Shown: one piece after another, positions 9,009 through 19,500 of the stretch
Layout: each line of letters starts with the position of its first letter
Position numbering within the stretch: the stretch's first letter is position 1
Assembly (NCBI GenBank): GCA_903642225.1
Contig: CAHJWI010000031.1
Location: 1-54,746, forward strand
Length of the DNA stretch: 54,746 bases
Direction of reading: 5' to 3'
Source: Acidobacteriaceae bacterium
GTDB taxonomy: Bacteria; Acidobacteriota; Terriglobia; Terriglobales; Acidobacteriaceae
Made by a program: the position numbers and the translations under genes
The notes under the pieces: model-generated
The model's database searches: none
Told to the model about the DNA's origin: nothing
What the model saw: only the letters and a program-made list of their open reading frames with translations

Positions 9009-9620
9009 TCAGGTTGTGGGGAGTTGTAGACCTGTGGCGTGCATAACTGCGACAGCCGTATGCAAGGGCGTACAGCCCGCAGTCTGCACCACATACTTCG
9101 CGACCCGCCGGTATAGCGGTGCGCGATACCGAAAACGTTCTTCCACCGCAGCACGGTCTTTTAGTACCGGCCTCACCGGTGAATTTCGGTCGACTGACTG
9201 GCTTTCACATCGCTCGAGCAGTGTCGGCAAAGACGCATCCAGCAGGATAACCGCCGTCTGCGGTGTTTGCTCCAGCAGCAATCGGTTTGCCAGTACCTCA
9301 GGCGCCCCGCCGCCCAGCGCAATGACGGTGTTGCGCTCGCCAAGCGCATGCGCAATCGCCGCTGTTTCCATACGCCGAAAGACGAATTCGCCGAGCTTTT
9401 CGAAGATGTCTACGACGGGCATGCCGGCCCGTTGCTCGATAGCGCGATCCACGTCAATAAAGCGCCAACCCAGTTGCTGCGCCACCAACCCGCCCACAGT
9501 AGACTTGCCCGCTCCCATGAATCCGATAAGAACAACGCGCTGCGGCGTGACGGGCGCGAGCGAGAGCGTGGGTGTCTTCCTTAGCATGGTCTCGGAATCG
9601 TCAAGCGTGGTGGCTGGCAT
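9009..9620 (-). CDS. aroK: Shikimate kinase
   Basis: 203 aa P-loop kinase that phosphorylates shikimate at the 3-hydroxyl in aromatic amino-acid synthesis. Walker A is GFMGAGKST; the shikimate-binding DVDRAIE, EFVFRRME and IALGGGAPEV motifs follow, and the lid and adenine loop appear as RPVLKDR. CAGGAG lies just before ATG 9620. It has about 30 extra N-terminal residues before the P-loop compared with minimal AroK. It probably forms a single-gene unit. Confidence 0.92.
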   Translation of the reverse strand: MPATTLDDSETMLRKTPTLSLAPVTPQRVVLIGFMGAGKSTVGGLVAQQLGWRFIDVDRAIEQRAGMPVVDIFEKLGEFVFRRMETAAIAHALGERNTVIALGGGAPEVLANRLLLEQTPQTAVILLDASLPTLLERCESQSVDRNSPVRPVLKDRAAVEERFRYRAPLYRRVAKYVVQTAGCTPLHTAVAVMHATGLQLPTT

Positions 9621-9649
9621 GGCACTCCTGAATAGGCTACAAACGAGGA

Positions 9650-9675
9650 AAGCCGCGACCTGAGGGTCGCGGCTT
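9650..9675 (-). terminator. GC-rich hairpin before aroK
   Basis: A perfect 11-bp inverted repeat (9650-9660 with 9665-9675) with a TGAG loop lies between the sigma/anti-sigma genes and aroK on the minus strand. It would separate the two transcripts. No long T tract follows. Confidence 0.55.
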
Positions 9676-9739
9676 GAGAGGGTGTCGGCTTGATCTCCCC
9701 ACAGTTACACAGGAAGAAATGCCGTTGCACTCGCTCGAG

Positions 9740-9762
9740 CCGCTGCTGGCCACCAGCAGCGG
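9740..9762 (-). terminator. Strong hairpin downstream of the anti-sigma gene
   Basis: Perfect 10-bp stem (9740-9749 with 9753-9762) with a 3-nt loop, about 100 nt past the stop at 9859. Together with the next hairpin it probably ends the rpoE-type operon. The 240-bp interval 9621-9858 holds nothing else I can support. Confidence 0.45.
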
Positions 9763-9858
9763 TACGTAAACGAGGCGAACTGAGCAAGGTAGAACATGAC
9801 CTTCACGAAAGTTACACCCGGACTGGCTGGGATGCAACCGAGGTTGGTTGAGCTGAAA

Positions 9859-10158
9859 TCAGTTGAGCTTGATGTCGACCTTTGCAGGCGCTTCCGTATC
9901 GCTGCTCAGCTTACTCTGGATGGCAGACCACACGTCGGAACTTGGCGCCTCAATCTCAGGCTCAAGGAGCATGCGCGCGGTCTCTGCGATGTATTCCAGG
10001 TCCCGGACGAGTTCGGCGGCTTGCGGGCAGTCGCGAAGGATGACAGCGAACCGTGGGTCGGCGCTCAGCTTACCGCCCTGCGCACGTTCGAAAAGTTCGG
10101 GTAAGGCCTGCTCAAATTCTTTGCAGGTCCAGGCGCGATCAGAATGAGGATCGATCAT
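9859..10158 (-). CDS. Small putative anti-sigma or sigma-partner protein
   Basis: 99 aa, soluble, with no membrane segment. Its ATG overlaps the stop of the sigma-factor gene by 4 nt (ATGA), so the two are translationally coupled. Two cysteines stand in TCKEFEQALPELFERA and ILRDCPQAAELVRDL, but a canonical HxxxCxxC zinc anti-sigma motif is not present. An anti-sigma or modulator role is inferred from position and size only. Confidence 0.65.
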   Translation of the reverse strand: MIDPHSDRAWTCKEFEQALPELFERAQGGKLSADPRFAVILRDCPQAAELVRDLEYIAETARMLLEPEIEAPSSDVWSAIQSKLSSDTEAPAKVDIKLN

Positions 10159-10802
10159 CGAGCCAGTTCTCCCTGCTGAGCGACAAGACTGGCCTGCGCG
10201 TTCTGTCGCAAAATTTCACGCAGCTTCAAGCGCGCCTTGTGCAATTGCGACTTGCTGTTGCCCGTACTGCATTCCAGCATTTCGGCAATTTCGTTGTGCT
10301 CATAACCTTCAACGTCGTGCAGCACGAACACCAGTCGGTAACCCGGCGGCAATGTGCCCACGGCGCGCTCCAGTGCGACCCGGTCGACTGACCCGCTGAG
10401 CCGCGGATCGCGCGATCCAAAGTCACGTTTCGGGGCGTCTTCCTCGGACGGATTGATGGTCTCTTCAAGGGACACGAGCTGCAGGCCCTTCTTGCGCAGA
10501 TGCATCAGTACGAGATTCACAGTCAGGCGGTGCAGCCAAGTAGAGAAGGCACTCTCACCGCGAAACGATCCCAACTTCCTGTATAGATGCAGGAAGGCCT
10601 CTTGGGTCATGTCTTCGGCTTCTGAAACATTGCCCAGCATGCGAAGGCAGAGCGTGTACACTCTGCGCTTGTGCAGCGCGTACAGTTTCGAAAAAGCATC
10701 CGGATCGCCATTTTTTGCACGCTCCAAGGCGTCCGCTTCACCTGCGATGGGTGGATTCCGCTTAAAAAGGCCAGGCGGAGGTGTCGTATTTGCTTGAGTC
10801 AT
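10155..10802 (-). CDS. ECF-type RNA polymerase sigma factor (RpoE-like)
   Basis: 215 aa. Region 2 reads DAFSKLYALHKRRVYTLCLR through DMTQEAFLHLYRKLGSF, with the usual FSTWLHRLTVNLVLMHLR core-binding helix. Region 4 is LPPGYRLVFVLHDVEGYEHNEIAEML followed by GNSKSQLHKARLKLRE, the HTH for the -35 element. The start at ATG 10802 is preferred over the longer frame to 11165 because the extra residues are unlike the family; ATG 10823 is an alternative. It is coupled to the small downstream gene. The 260 bp upstream hold no further gene. Confidence 0.9.
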   Translation of the reverse strand: MTQANTTPPPGLFKRNPPIAGEADALERAKNGDPDAFSKLYALHKRRVYTLCLRMLGNVSEAEDMTQEAFLHLYRKLGSFRGESAFSTWLHRLTVNLVLMHLRKKGLQLVSLEETINPSEEDAPKRDFGSRDPRLSGSVDRVALERAVGTLPPGYRLVFVLHDVEGYEHNEIAEMLECSTGNSKSQLHKARLKLREILRQNAQASLVAQQGELAR

Positions 10803-11082
10803 TCCGTAAACCTGTTGAAGCATAGGCCTCGCAGTCACGCCCGCGCCGGAATTGACGCAGGTCAGTAGTGCATTCAGGACAGTGCTTACTCCATTAGAGA
10901 ATACAGCAGTGGCGCAGACGCATGTTGGGGCGTCCGGTGAACAAGCACTGAGCTCCCTATGTGAGCGGCATGATTTGTGACAGGTTGTATCAAATCGCAA
11001 ATATCTGATCGTTCGCAGCGTCAGGCGCAAGTCGGTCAGGATCAAAGTGCAGGCAACTGGTCCGGTAATGCGGTCGTCTGCT

Positions 11083-12141
11083 TCACGACCCGATGTAGCG
11101 TGCATATAAAACGCGCGCACGGACCAGATCGTCAGTTCCCTGAAGCACCGTGCGACCGTCCGCAAACACGTTCAGAACATATCCACCCGGTTCGAAACGC
11201 AGCATAAGCTCGTTGTACCGGACGTCTCCGTGCGGTTGCAGGCGGCTGGCCAACTGCGCAAAATCCACAGGGCGTCGGTGCTCATGAATCTGTACTGAAT
11301 TGCGACCGCACAGAGTGACGTGTGGCCTGCCTTCTCCGCGCAGATGCACAAAGTTGCGGCCCACGCAAACGCTGCATCCGGCGCGCGGGCGAGCCGTGTC
11401 CACGGCCGATTGCTCCCCCGTCCATACGTCCATCGACCAAAGCGTGTGACGCAAAGAAGTTCGGTCGCCTACCAGAAGTTTGAGCGCTTCCGTCACCTGC
11501 AACGAGGCCGAAAGGTTCACCGCCGTGTTTAAAATGCCGGCCGTATCGCAGGTCTCTACCGTACCCTGCGGCGGCTCTGGAAACAGGCACGCCAGGCAGG
11601 CTGACTGGCCGGGAACGATGTTCATTGTCGCTGCATAACTGCCGATCGCCGCGGCGTAAATCCAGGGTTTATTTTGCTCGGCGGCATAGTCATTCAGCAG
11701 AAAGCGCGTTTCGAAGTTGTCTGTCCCGTCCAGCACCAGCGAACACGGCTCCAGCAGCGCGTGGATGTTCTCCGGTACAAGGTCCGTTACATGCGCGTGC
11801 ACCTTGACTTCTGCGTTGACCTCTGCCAGCCTTCGTCTTGCGGCCTCAGCCTTGGGCAGGGCCTCTGCCGCGTCCTGCTCGGTAAAAAGTATTTGCCGCT
11901 GCAGGTTTGAGGGTTCCACGAAGTCTCGATCGATCAGTGTCAATGTACCCACACCGGCTCGTGCCAGCAGGCCGGCCGCGGCTGCCCCTGTGGCCCCGCA
12001 ACCCACCACGGCCACATGCGCCTGGCGCAATAATTGCTGCCCAGCCTTCCCAATGGGCAGAAAGAGTTCCTGGCGCGAATAGCGTCCATCTGTAGTAACG
12101 GGGTCCAAGTCGATCGTCGAGGTTCCGCTGCGAGGCCCCAT
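11083..12141 (-). CDS. MoeB/ThiF-family E1-like adenylyltransferase
   Basis: 352 aa. The Rossmann ATP site is VVGCGATGAAAAGLLARAGVG, followed by LIDRDFVEPSNLQRQ (substrate-binding arginine) and DGTDNFETRFLLND. Paired cysteines CLACLF and CSVCVG would bind the structural zinc. The C-terminal 70 residues form a separate small domain ending VLYARYIGS, seen in some ThiF/MoeB proteins. It adenylates the C-terminal glycine of a ThiS- or MoaD-like sulfur carrier. moaD and moaE are 16 kb away in this window, so a role in molybdopterin synthesis is possible, but thiamine is not excluded. Confidence 0.85.
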   Translation of the reverse strand: MGPRSGTSTIDLDPVTTDGRYSRQELFLPIGKAGQQLLRQAHVAVVGCGATGAAAAGLLARAGVGTLTLIDRDFVEPSNLQRQILFTEQDAAEALPKAEAARRRLAEVNAEVKVHAHVTDLVPENIHALLEPCSLVLDGTDNFETRFLLNDYAAEQNKPWIYAAAIGSYAATMNIVPGQSACLACLFPEPPQGTVETCDTAGILNTAVNLSASLQVTEALKLLVGDRTSLRHTLWSMDVWTGEQSAVDTARPRAGCSVCVGRNFVHLRGEGRPHVTLCGRNSVQIHEHRRPVDFAQLASRLQPHGDVRYNELMLRFEPGGYVLNVFADGRTVLQGTDDLVRARVLYARYIGS

Positions 12142-12416
12142 ACAGTTATTCTATTTGGGTGTGGACAGTTGCGGCTGGTCATGCAAATTTCCGAGGACAC
12201 CTTTGGTCCCGGCGCACATGCAATACACAGAAGATCGCTGGGCTGTCTTCTTATGCGTGATTCTTGTCAGGACACGCCACTTGAGGGTGCCTGGCGCGCT
12301 GGCTCAGGAAGGCACACCAGCAGTGCATGCAACAGGCTTGGAAGGACACGGTTGGGTTGAAGCAGACGGGCGAAGCAGGAAACAGAGCACGGTGTAAACG
12401 GCTTTCGGAGCACGCA

Positions 12417-15400
12417 GTGCGGTCATTCGTCCTCGCTGCCGTCAGCGTGTCCGGCATGTGTGCCCAGGCGGTGCCTTCTGCCGCCACTACGCCTGCTGGG
12501 AACGTCCCGCAGACCTCCGCGACGCAAGCACCGAGCCCTGGTGCAGTCGGACCCGGAGCGTCAACGTCTGCAGCGCCTCCAGGTATTGCGAGCACACAAG
12601 AGACGGACGCGGCGAAGAAGACCCTTTCCACGACCAACCCGGGGCTGGCGGCTGCACCTCAAAGTGCTGACGCTCAAGCCACGGCTGAAGCAAATGCGGC
12701 AATCACCGGCCTTTACAAGTTGCGCGGAAAACGAATCTCATCCATCCAGTTTACCGGTGTTAACTTTACGGCCGACTCCGCGCTGCCTGCGGTTCTTGGC
12801 ATCAAGGCCGGCGACCTTCTTGATCCAGTCAAGGTGCGCACCGCGACCCGTCGTCTTTTCCTGACAGGCCGTTACCGCAACATCGCCGTACGCAGCGAAG
12901 AGCAAGATGGCGCAGTCATTCTTACCTTCGCCGGTGTGCCGCGCTTCTTCGTGGGCAGGGTCACCATTCTCGGTGTTAAGTCCGACCGCCAGTCATCCCT
13001 GCTGGAGTACGCCACACAGCTACAGCCCGGCTACCCCTACTCGGATACTGATGCTGCCGCGGGTCAGGCAGGCATCGTGCAGTCACTGGCGCAGCAGGGA
13101 TACTACGAAGCCAAAATCGTGCCGACCACCACGCGCGACGAGAACGGTCATCAGGTCAACATTCAATATCGCGTTACCATCGGTCCGCGTGCCCTGGTTG
13201 GTAACGTTGCAGTTAGTGGCGATCCTGGCATGTCGGTCCAGAGCTTTCGCGATATTGCCAAGTTGAATACCACCAACACCACCCTTAAGTACTTCCACAC
13301 CAGGAATCGCGTCACCCGCGACACAGTTGCCAACGGCCTAACCAGGCTTCGGCAGCATTACCAAAAGAATGAGCGCCTGGAAGCGGCGATTGCGCTCGAG
13401 AAATCGCAATACTCCCCTGGACGCAAGCAGCTCGACTACAACTTCGCCGACTTTCAGGGTCCTCTCGTAAAGGTGCAGATCGATGGCGTAAAAGTCTCGA
13501 AAGCCCGTCAGAAGCAGTTGCTGCCCATCTACGAGGAGAGTGCCGTCGACAACGATTTGCTTAACGAAGGTGCTCACAACATCCGCGAGTTCCTGCAACG
13601 CCAAGGATACTTCGACGCCTCAGTCGATCCCAGCGTTACGCCCGCCCAGACAGTGAATACTGTTGCCGCAGACGGCACGCTGCTTCCGCCCCCCAGCAAC
13701 CTGACGCAAACGGTTGTTTTCAAAGCGGATCCAGGCAAACGGTACAAGATTGCTGCTGTAAATTTGTCTGGCAACAAGTACTTTGAGACCGCCAATATCA
13801 AAGAGCGCATGCAGATTTCAAAGGCCGATGCCTTTGTGAAGTTCGGCAAGTTCTCTCCGGTCCTGCTCTCGAACGATGTGGATTCGATCACATCGCTTTA
13901 TCGTGCCAACGGCTTTGAAAAGGTCAAGATTACCTCCAAGCAGACCAAGAGCGATGTGGATGCCAAGATTGCAAAGCTCACGGTCGACATCGTGATCGAC
14001 GAAGGCGCGCAGCAAAAGTTTGGAACCGTCAACATCACCGGTGTTGACGCCGCACGCCAGGCGGAAATGAAGCAGTTCATCACTGCCCAGCAGGCGCAGC
14101 CGTTTTCACTCGCAACACTGTCCGGCGATCGCGACGGCATCCTGCAGCAATACCTGTCGAAGGGTTTTGACCAGGCCCGAGTGGAAGTTCGGCAGACCGT
14201 GGAGAAGGATGATCCCACCCTCACCGACGTGACCTACATCGTCACTGAGGGCGAAGAGGTCTTCGTCAATCGGCTGCTATTCTCCGGCCCGGTCCACGTC
14301 AAGCCGAAGCTCATTACAGATCAGCAGACGATCAAGGCAGGTGATCCGCTTGACCAGTCTGCTCTGCTTGAAATGCAGCGCAAATACTACGACCTTGCTC
14401 TCTTCAGCGAGGCAAACGTCGCCGTTCAGAATCCGACCGGGCAAAGTGATCGCAAGAACGTGCTTGTGCAGCTCACCGAATCTAAACGTTGGGACGTGAC
14501 CTATGGCTTCGGCTTTGAGACACAGCTCAGCACTCCACAGCCCAACTGCCGCGCACAGGCCTCACTCGGTGACGGCCGCACGGGCAACAACTGTGGTGCG
14601 GCTGGCCGTGCGGGAGCTTCCTTTCGAGTCTCTGCTGATGTCAGCCGCATCAACCTCTTCGGTACGGACAAGTCCGTCACACTTCACGCCACGTATGGCC
14701 TGCTGGAACACATTGCTACCCTCACGCTCAATGTTCCACGCCTTGGCGGTAATCCAAATCTCAGTGCCCAACTGAGCGGTGGCTACAGCAACGTGCAGAA
14801 CATTTCCACCTTCCAATCCAGCACCCTGCAGGGGCTGTTCCGCGTGACCCAAAAGGTGCCAAAGGCTGACACCTTCATTTACGATCTGGAGTTTCGTCGC
14901 GTGTCGGTGGACCAGAATAGCCTTCAGGTCACGGCCAATCTCATCCCTCTACTTTCACAGCCAGTGCAGGTGGGCGGACCCGGCTTTACCTGGTTCCACG
15001 ACACGCGCAATCCCTCGCCGCTTGATGCGACCAAGGGAATGTACCTGTCCTTCCAGGAATTCTTGTCAAGCTCCAAACTGGGCTCCGACGTTGGTTTCAA
15101 CCGCTTTGATACGAGCTTTGCTACTTACTACTCGTTCGGCAACGCGAAGCATCGGTATACCTTTGCACGAAACACACGCTTCGGCTTTATTCATGCCGCA
15201 GGTGCAAACCCCAATGCCGGAGTTACCGGCTGCACGGGAACTCTGCTTGACACAAACGCCTCATGCGACCCGGTCCCGCTCCCCGAACGGCTTTATGCCG
15301 GTGGTGCGAACTCGCATCGCGGCTTCGGTATCAACTCGGCCGGACCCCGCGACCTTACGACCGGGTATCCGGTCGGCGGTACGGCCGTCTTCGTGAACAC

Positions 15401-15788
15401 CCTTGAGCTGCGTCTGCCCGCACCGGTGCTGCCCATCGTCGGTGACAGTGTCTCCTTTGTCGTCTTTCACGACATGGGCAACATCTTTCTTCACCTCGCG
15501 GATATCGGCCCATCCTTTGCGCGCTTTCACCAGCCCAACGAACAAAGTTGCCGCCAGGTCACCGGGTTTACTACCGTGGGCACATGCGATTTCGCGTATT
15601 TCTCACACGCCATCGGCCTGGGCGCGCGCTATCACACTCCCGTCGGCCCTGTCCGACTTGACCTAAGCTACAACCTGAATCCACCTGTGTATCCCATCAT
15701 CGACGACTACTCCCAGGCGCTGCCGAACCACTCCGTCGGCCAGGGTGGTCATATCCAGTTTTTCTTCTCAATCGGGCAAAGCTTCTAG
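12417..15788 (+). CDS. bamA: Omp85-family outer-membrane assembly protein (BamA/TamA type)
   Basis: 1123 aa from GTG 12417, chosen because GGAG lies 6 nt upstream and the start gives a short signal peptide ending GMCAQA; the frame is open to ATG 12327. A low-complexity Ala/Thr/Pro stretch is followed by several POTRA domains (about residues 80-680, e.g. ISSIQFTGVNF, YKIAAVNLSGNKYF, KFGTVNITGVD). From about residue 688 comes the 16-stranded barrel with GGANSHRGFGINSAGPRD, FVNTLELRLP, FHDMGN and a C-terminal phenylalanine. It is much longer than E. coli BamA (about 800 aa). The partner genes are a SurA-like chaperone and tamB, so it may serve the TAM pathway, BAM, or both. Confidence 0.88.
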   Translation: MRSFVLAAVSVSGMCAQAVPSAATTPAGNVPQTSATQAPSPGAVGPGASTSAAPPGIASTQETDAAKKTLSTTNPGLAAAPQSADAQATAEANAAITGLYKLRGKRISSIQFTGVNFTADSALPAVLGIKAGDLLDPVKVRTATRRLFLTGRYRNIAVRSEEQDGAVILTFAGVPRFFVGRVTILGVKSDRQSSLLEYATQLQPGYPYSDTDAAAGQAGIVQSLAQQGYYEAKIVPTTTRDENGHQVNIQYRVTIGPRALVGNVAVSGDPGMSVQSFRDIAKLNTTNTTLKYFHTRNRVTRDTVANGLTRLRQHYQKNERLEAAIALEKSQYSPGRKQLDYNFADFQGPLVKVQIDGVKVSKARQKQLLPIYEESAVDNDLLNEGAHNIREFLQRQGYFDASVDPSVTPAQTVNTVAADGTLLPPPSNLTQTVVFKADPGKRYKIAAVNLSGNKYFETANIKERMQISKADAFVKFGKFSPVLLSNDVDSITSLYRANGFEKVKITSKQTKSDVDAKIAKLTVDIVIDEGAQQKFGTVNITGVDAARQAEMKQFITAQQAQPFSLATLSGDRDGILQQYLSKGFDQARVEVRQTVEKDDPTLTDVTYIVTEGEEVFVNRLLFSGPVHVKPKLITDQQTIKAGDPLDQSALLEMQRKYYDLALFSEANVAVQNPTGQSDRKNVLVQLTESKRWDVTYGFGFETQLSTPQPNCRAQASLGDGRTGNNCGAAGRAGASFRVSADVSRINLFGTDKSVTLHATYGLLEHIATLTLNVPRLGGNPNLSAQLSGGYSNVQNISTFQSSTLQGLFRVTQKVPKADTFIYDLEFRRVSVDQNSLQVTANLIPLLSQPVQVGGPGFTWFHDTRNPSPLDATKGMYLSFQEFLSSSKLGSDVGFNRFDTSFATYYSFGNAKHRYTFARNTRFGFIHAAGANPNAGVTGCTGTLLDTNASCDPVPLPERLYAGGANSHRGFGINSAGPRDLTTGYPVGGTAVFVNTLELRLPAPVLPIVGDSVSFVVFHDMGNIFLHLADIGPSFARFHQPNEQSCRQVTGFTTVGTCDFAYFSHAIGLGARYHTPVGPVRLDLSYNLNPPVYPIIDDYSQALPNHSVGQGGHIQFFFSIGQSF

Positions 15789-15789
15789 C

Positions 15790-16566
15790 ATGCGCACTCT
15801 CACCGCCCAACTCGCAGCCCTGGTTTTTCTTGCCGCCGCCTTCTCGCTCGCCGCGCAGACCGCTCCCATCGCTCCCAAGTCCGCAGCGCAGGGGAAACCC
15901 TCGACAAAGGAGCAGAGCAAAGCCGACACCAACAAGTCTGCCGCGGAGCGTGGCGATGTCGTTGATCAGCTTGTCGCTATCGTCAACAACGACATCATCC
16001 TTGAGTCCGATGTGGATGAGGAGATGCGCTTCAGCCGCCTGTATCCCTACCAGGTCACCAGCGGCGACACAGCGCGCGATCAGGCCATCACACGCCTCAT
16101 TGACCGCGACCTCGTCCTGCAGCAGGAGCGCGGCGTACAGCCGGAGATCCCGAATCCCGCCGTCGAGCAGGACGAGGCGGACCTGCGCAGGGATTTGCCT
16201 GCATGTGCCGCTGCGGACTGTGCCTCAGACCCTGGCTGGCAGAAGTTCCTCGCATCCGGCGGATTTACCGAGTCTGAACTGCGCGACCGCCTGCGCCAGC
16301 GTGCCGAGGTCCTCCGCTTCATCGAGCAGCGCTTCCGCTCCGGCATTCAGGTCTCCGACAGGCAGGTGCAGGACTTCTATACCGGCACTATGTTGCCCCA
16401 ATACCGAAAGGAGCAAGCAACACCTCCTGCGCTCAATGTTCTTGCTCCCCGCATCGAAGAACTCCTGCTTCAGCAGCAGGTAAGCAAGTTGCTGGACCAG
16501 TGGCTGAAAACGCTGCGTGAGGCAGGCAGCGTTCGCATTTTCAAAGCAGGCGAGGAGGCACCCTGA
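15790..16566 (+). CDS. SurA-like periplasmic chaperone without PPIase domain
   Basis: 258 aa. The start at ATG 15790 is 1 nt past the Omp85 stop and gives a signal peptide (MRTLTAQLAALVFLAAAFSL). The SurA N-terminal signature VVDQLVAIVNNDIILESDVD is followed by RLIDRDLVLQQE and a C-terminal helix LLQQQVSKLLDQWLKTLRE. The parvulin-type domain that SurA normally carries between N- and C-terminal parts is absent: only about 20 residues separate the helical segments. It therefore probably acts purely as a chaperone for outer-membrane proteins delivered to the neighbouring Omp85. Confidence 0.82.
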   Translation: MRTLTAQLAALVFLAAAFSLAAQTAPIAPKSAAQGKPSTKEQSKADTNKSAAERGDVVDQLVAIVNNDIILESDVDEEMRFSRLYPYQVTSGDTARDQAITRLIDRDLVLQQERGVQPEIPNPAVEQDEADLRRDLPACAAADCASDPGWQKFLASGGFTESELRDRLRQRAEVLRFIEQRFRSGIQVSDRQVQDFYTGTMLPQYRKEQATPPALNVLAPRIEELLLQQQVSKLLDQWLKTLREAGSVRIFKAGEEAP

Positions 16567-19500
16567 TGAGCCTGCTTGAACCGGAAAAGCCAAACTCGTC
16601 CGAGCCAGCCGCAAGTACGCGCAAACACCGCGTGTGGAAGTTTATCGGCTGGACGTTGGGCTCGCTGGCTCTCCTCTTCATCCTCATCCTTGGTGGCCTG
16701 GCCATCTACACCGGCACGGCCGATTTTCAGAACCGCGTCCGCAAAACACTTGTCTCTACTTTGGAAGAGTCCACCGGTGGCAAGGTCGACCTCGCCGCAG
16801 TTCACTTCAGTCTTTGGCATCTCGCCGTAGAGGCGGACGGCCTTGTCATCCACGGCCTTGAAGGTCCCGGCCAGGCGCCCTACGTCTCCGCCGACCGCAT
16901 CCTTGTCCGCATCACGCTCAAGAATTTCTTTGCGCACGCCACGGGCAGCACCGGCGCCATGAAGTACATCACCCTGGCCCTGCTGCACGTGGACAAGCCT
17001 GAAGTTCATCTGATCATCAACAAGGACGGCACCACGAACCAGCCTGTCCCCAAAACAAAATCCACCAGCACAGAGCCTGTCCTCGACACCCTGCTGGATC
17101 TACAGGCCAGCAAGGTTGAACTCGCCGACGGTACTGTTCTGCTCAACGACCGCGCGATTCCATTTGATCTTGCCGCAAATGACCTCGGCGTGAACGTTCA
17201 CTACATAACCAAAACGGATCACTATGGCGTGACCCTCGGCATCAGTGATCTGCGCACGCGCATGCAGACCGCGCCCATCGCTCAATCTCGCCTCAACCTC
17301 AAGGCAGAGCTCGGCCGCAAGCTTATCGCTGTTGAGCAGATCAGCTTTGATACCGGCACGTCCTCGCACCTCGATGCCAACGGCCGCGTTGAGAACTTCG
17401 ACAATCCCGTCTGGAACGTACAGGTCAAGGGGAATCTGGAAGTGCTGCAGATCTCCGTTCTCAGTGGCTTCCCAGGCCTTGTTGCCGGCGTGCTTGACGT
17501 GGATATTGCGGGGCACTCCTGCACCGTTTCCCCCGCACAGGCACAAAAGCAGCCGCGCTTCTGGGAACGCCGCCACCCTAATCAGAACAGGGCCAGCACC
17601 AAAGCTCTGCCGCCTAGCCCTGACTGCCCCAAAGGGTATCTGGTGGCGGGTTCGGCTCAATTGCACAACGTTGGCTATAGCGATCAGTACGTCAACGTTT
17701 CCGGCGTCAACGGCAAGGCGGACGTAAAGGTTACTCCCACTGAACTGCTGTTCAACGCCATTGCCCTCAACCTTCCCGCTGGCGGTGCCAGCGCCGGCGA
17801 CATGCGCATCAACAACTGGCTCGGAGAGATTCCCGCCACTGCTCCAGCCCAGTCCGCAACCATCGCTGGCGCACAGAAGACCGTGAACGCCACGGCCAAG
17901 ATCGCCAATGCCGCGCCGCCTGCAACCGGCAGCCCCGCACTCGATCCCACGCAACGTGCTCATGCCTACCTCGACGTTCGGGTCTCCAACATCTCGCTTC
18001 GCACTGTGAATGAAATTACCGAGCCGAAGCAGTACACCGACCTGGGCCTCGACACCGCAGTGAATGGTCCGGTTCACGTCGAGTGGGGCGGCAACTTCAA
18101 TGACATCCCCAGTTCGGTCGTCGTTCAGGCGGACCTGAAGCTCGCTCCCCAGGGCATTCGCCGCTCCGGCGCACTGCGCAATGTGCCCCTCACCGGCACC
18201 CTCCGCGCCAACTATCGCGGCAACAATGAAACTGTCACCATCCAGCAGCTCGAGGCGCACACCCCGGCCACTTCACTCTCTGCAACCGGTACGCTCGGCG
18301 TCGCCAATGGTGACCCGCTTACCAAACTCAATGTAAGCCTGGACGCGCGCGACCTCAGCGAATTTGACCCTATCCTCAACGCGGTCGGCTACAAGAGCAA
18401 TGGCAAAACCGGCAGCGCTGCGCTTCCCGTCGCGCTCCATGGCGATGCTCATTTTCAGGGCATCGTCTCCGGGCCAGTGGCCAACCTTGATATCAAAGGC
18501 CATTTGCAAGCCAACCAGCTTACGGCGCATCTCGGAACCAGCGGCGATATAGCTATTGACTCCGTCGTTGCCGACGCCGAGTACACCGCTGCCCGCATAA
18601 CCGTGGGCAGCAGCACCATCCGGCGCGGGACCGCCGTCCTCAACGTCTCCGGTTCCGTCAAGCCGCATCGTGTGGTGCGTCGCCGTGCCGTCACCTACGA
18701 GTTCGACAACGACGCTGCAGTGTCCGCCAAAATCCAGCTTGGTGATGCTCAGCTGCATGACGTTCTTGATATTGCCGGCCAAGGTTCCATCCCGGCCACG
18801 GGTATTTTAAACATCGACGCCCAGGTCAACGGTACTCTTGGCAATCTCGCCGGTGGCGGCCATGTCACCTTGCGTGACGGTGCCGCCTACAACCAGCCCT
18901 TCGACAGCATTATCGCCGTGGTCAACGTGCAGGGGCAGCAGATTTCCGCAACCCAGCTGGCCATTCGCGCGCAAGGCGTTCAGGTCGACGGCAATGGTGG
19001 CTACAATCTCGCCTCCAAGCATCTGCAGGCGCACCTCCAGGGCAACCAGATTCGCCTCGCCAACCTCAAGTCAGTCCAGGACAGCAAGACTCCCCTTGAT
19101 GGCGTCCTTGCCTTTTCTGCGGACGCCAATGGTACTGCGGAAGAACCGGGCCTCGTCGCCCATTTGGCCCTGACCAACGCCACCTACCAGGGCAGTGCCG
19201 TTGGCCAGCTGCAGGCAGACGTGCACAGCACCGGGGACATCGTCTACCTGACCGCCAACTCTAAACTTCTCGACACGGTGATCCAAGCGACAGGACAGGT
19301 CCAGCTCAAGGGCGACTACCCATTGCAGGCGCACGCCACTTTCAGCGATCTGAATGTCGCACCGGTACTTAAGCTCACCGGTTCCACCCTCGAGGCCGCG
19401 AGCAATGCAAGTGGCGAACTCAACATCTCTGGCCCGGCAAAGAAGCCACAGGCTCTCACGGGCGCACTCACAGTCAATGCGCTCGCCTTCAAGGTTCAGG

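Noticed and set aside
10803..11165. N-terminal extension of the ECF sigma factor
   Set aside because: About 120 extra residues are unlike any sigma factor; ATG 10802 or 10823 precedes the conserved region.
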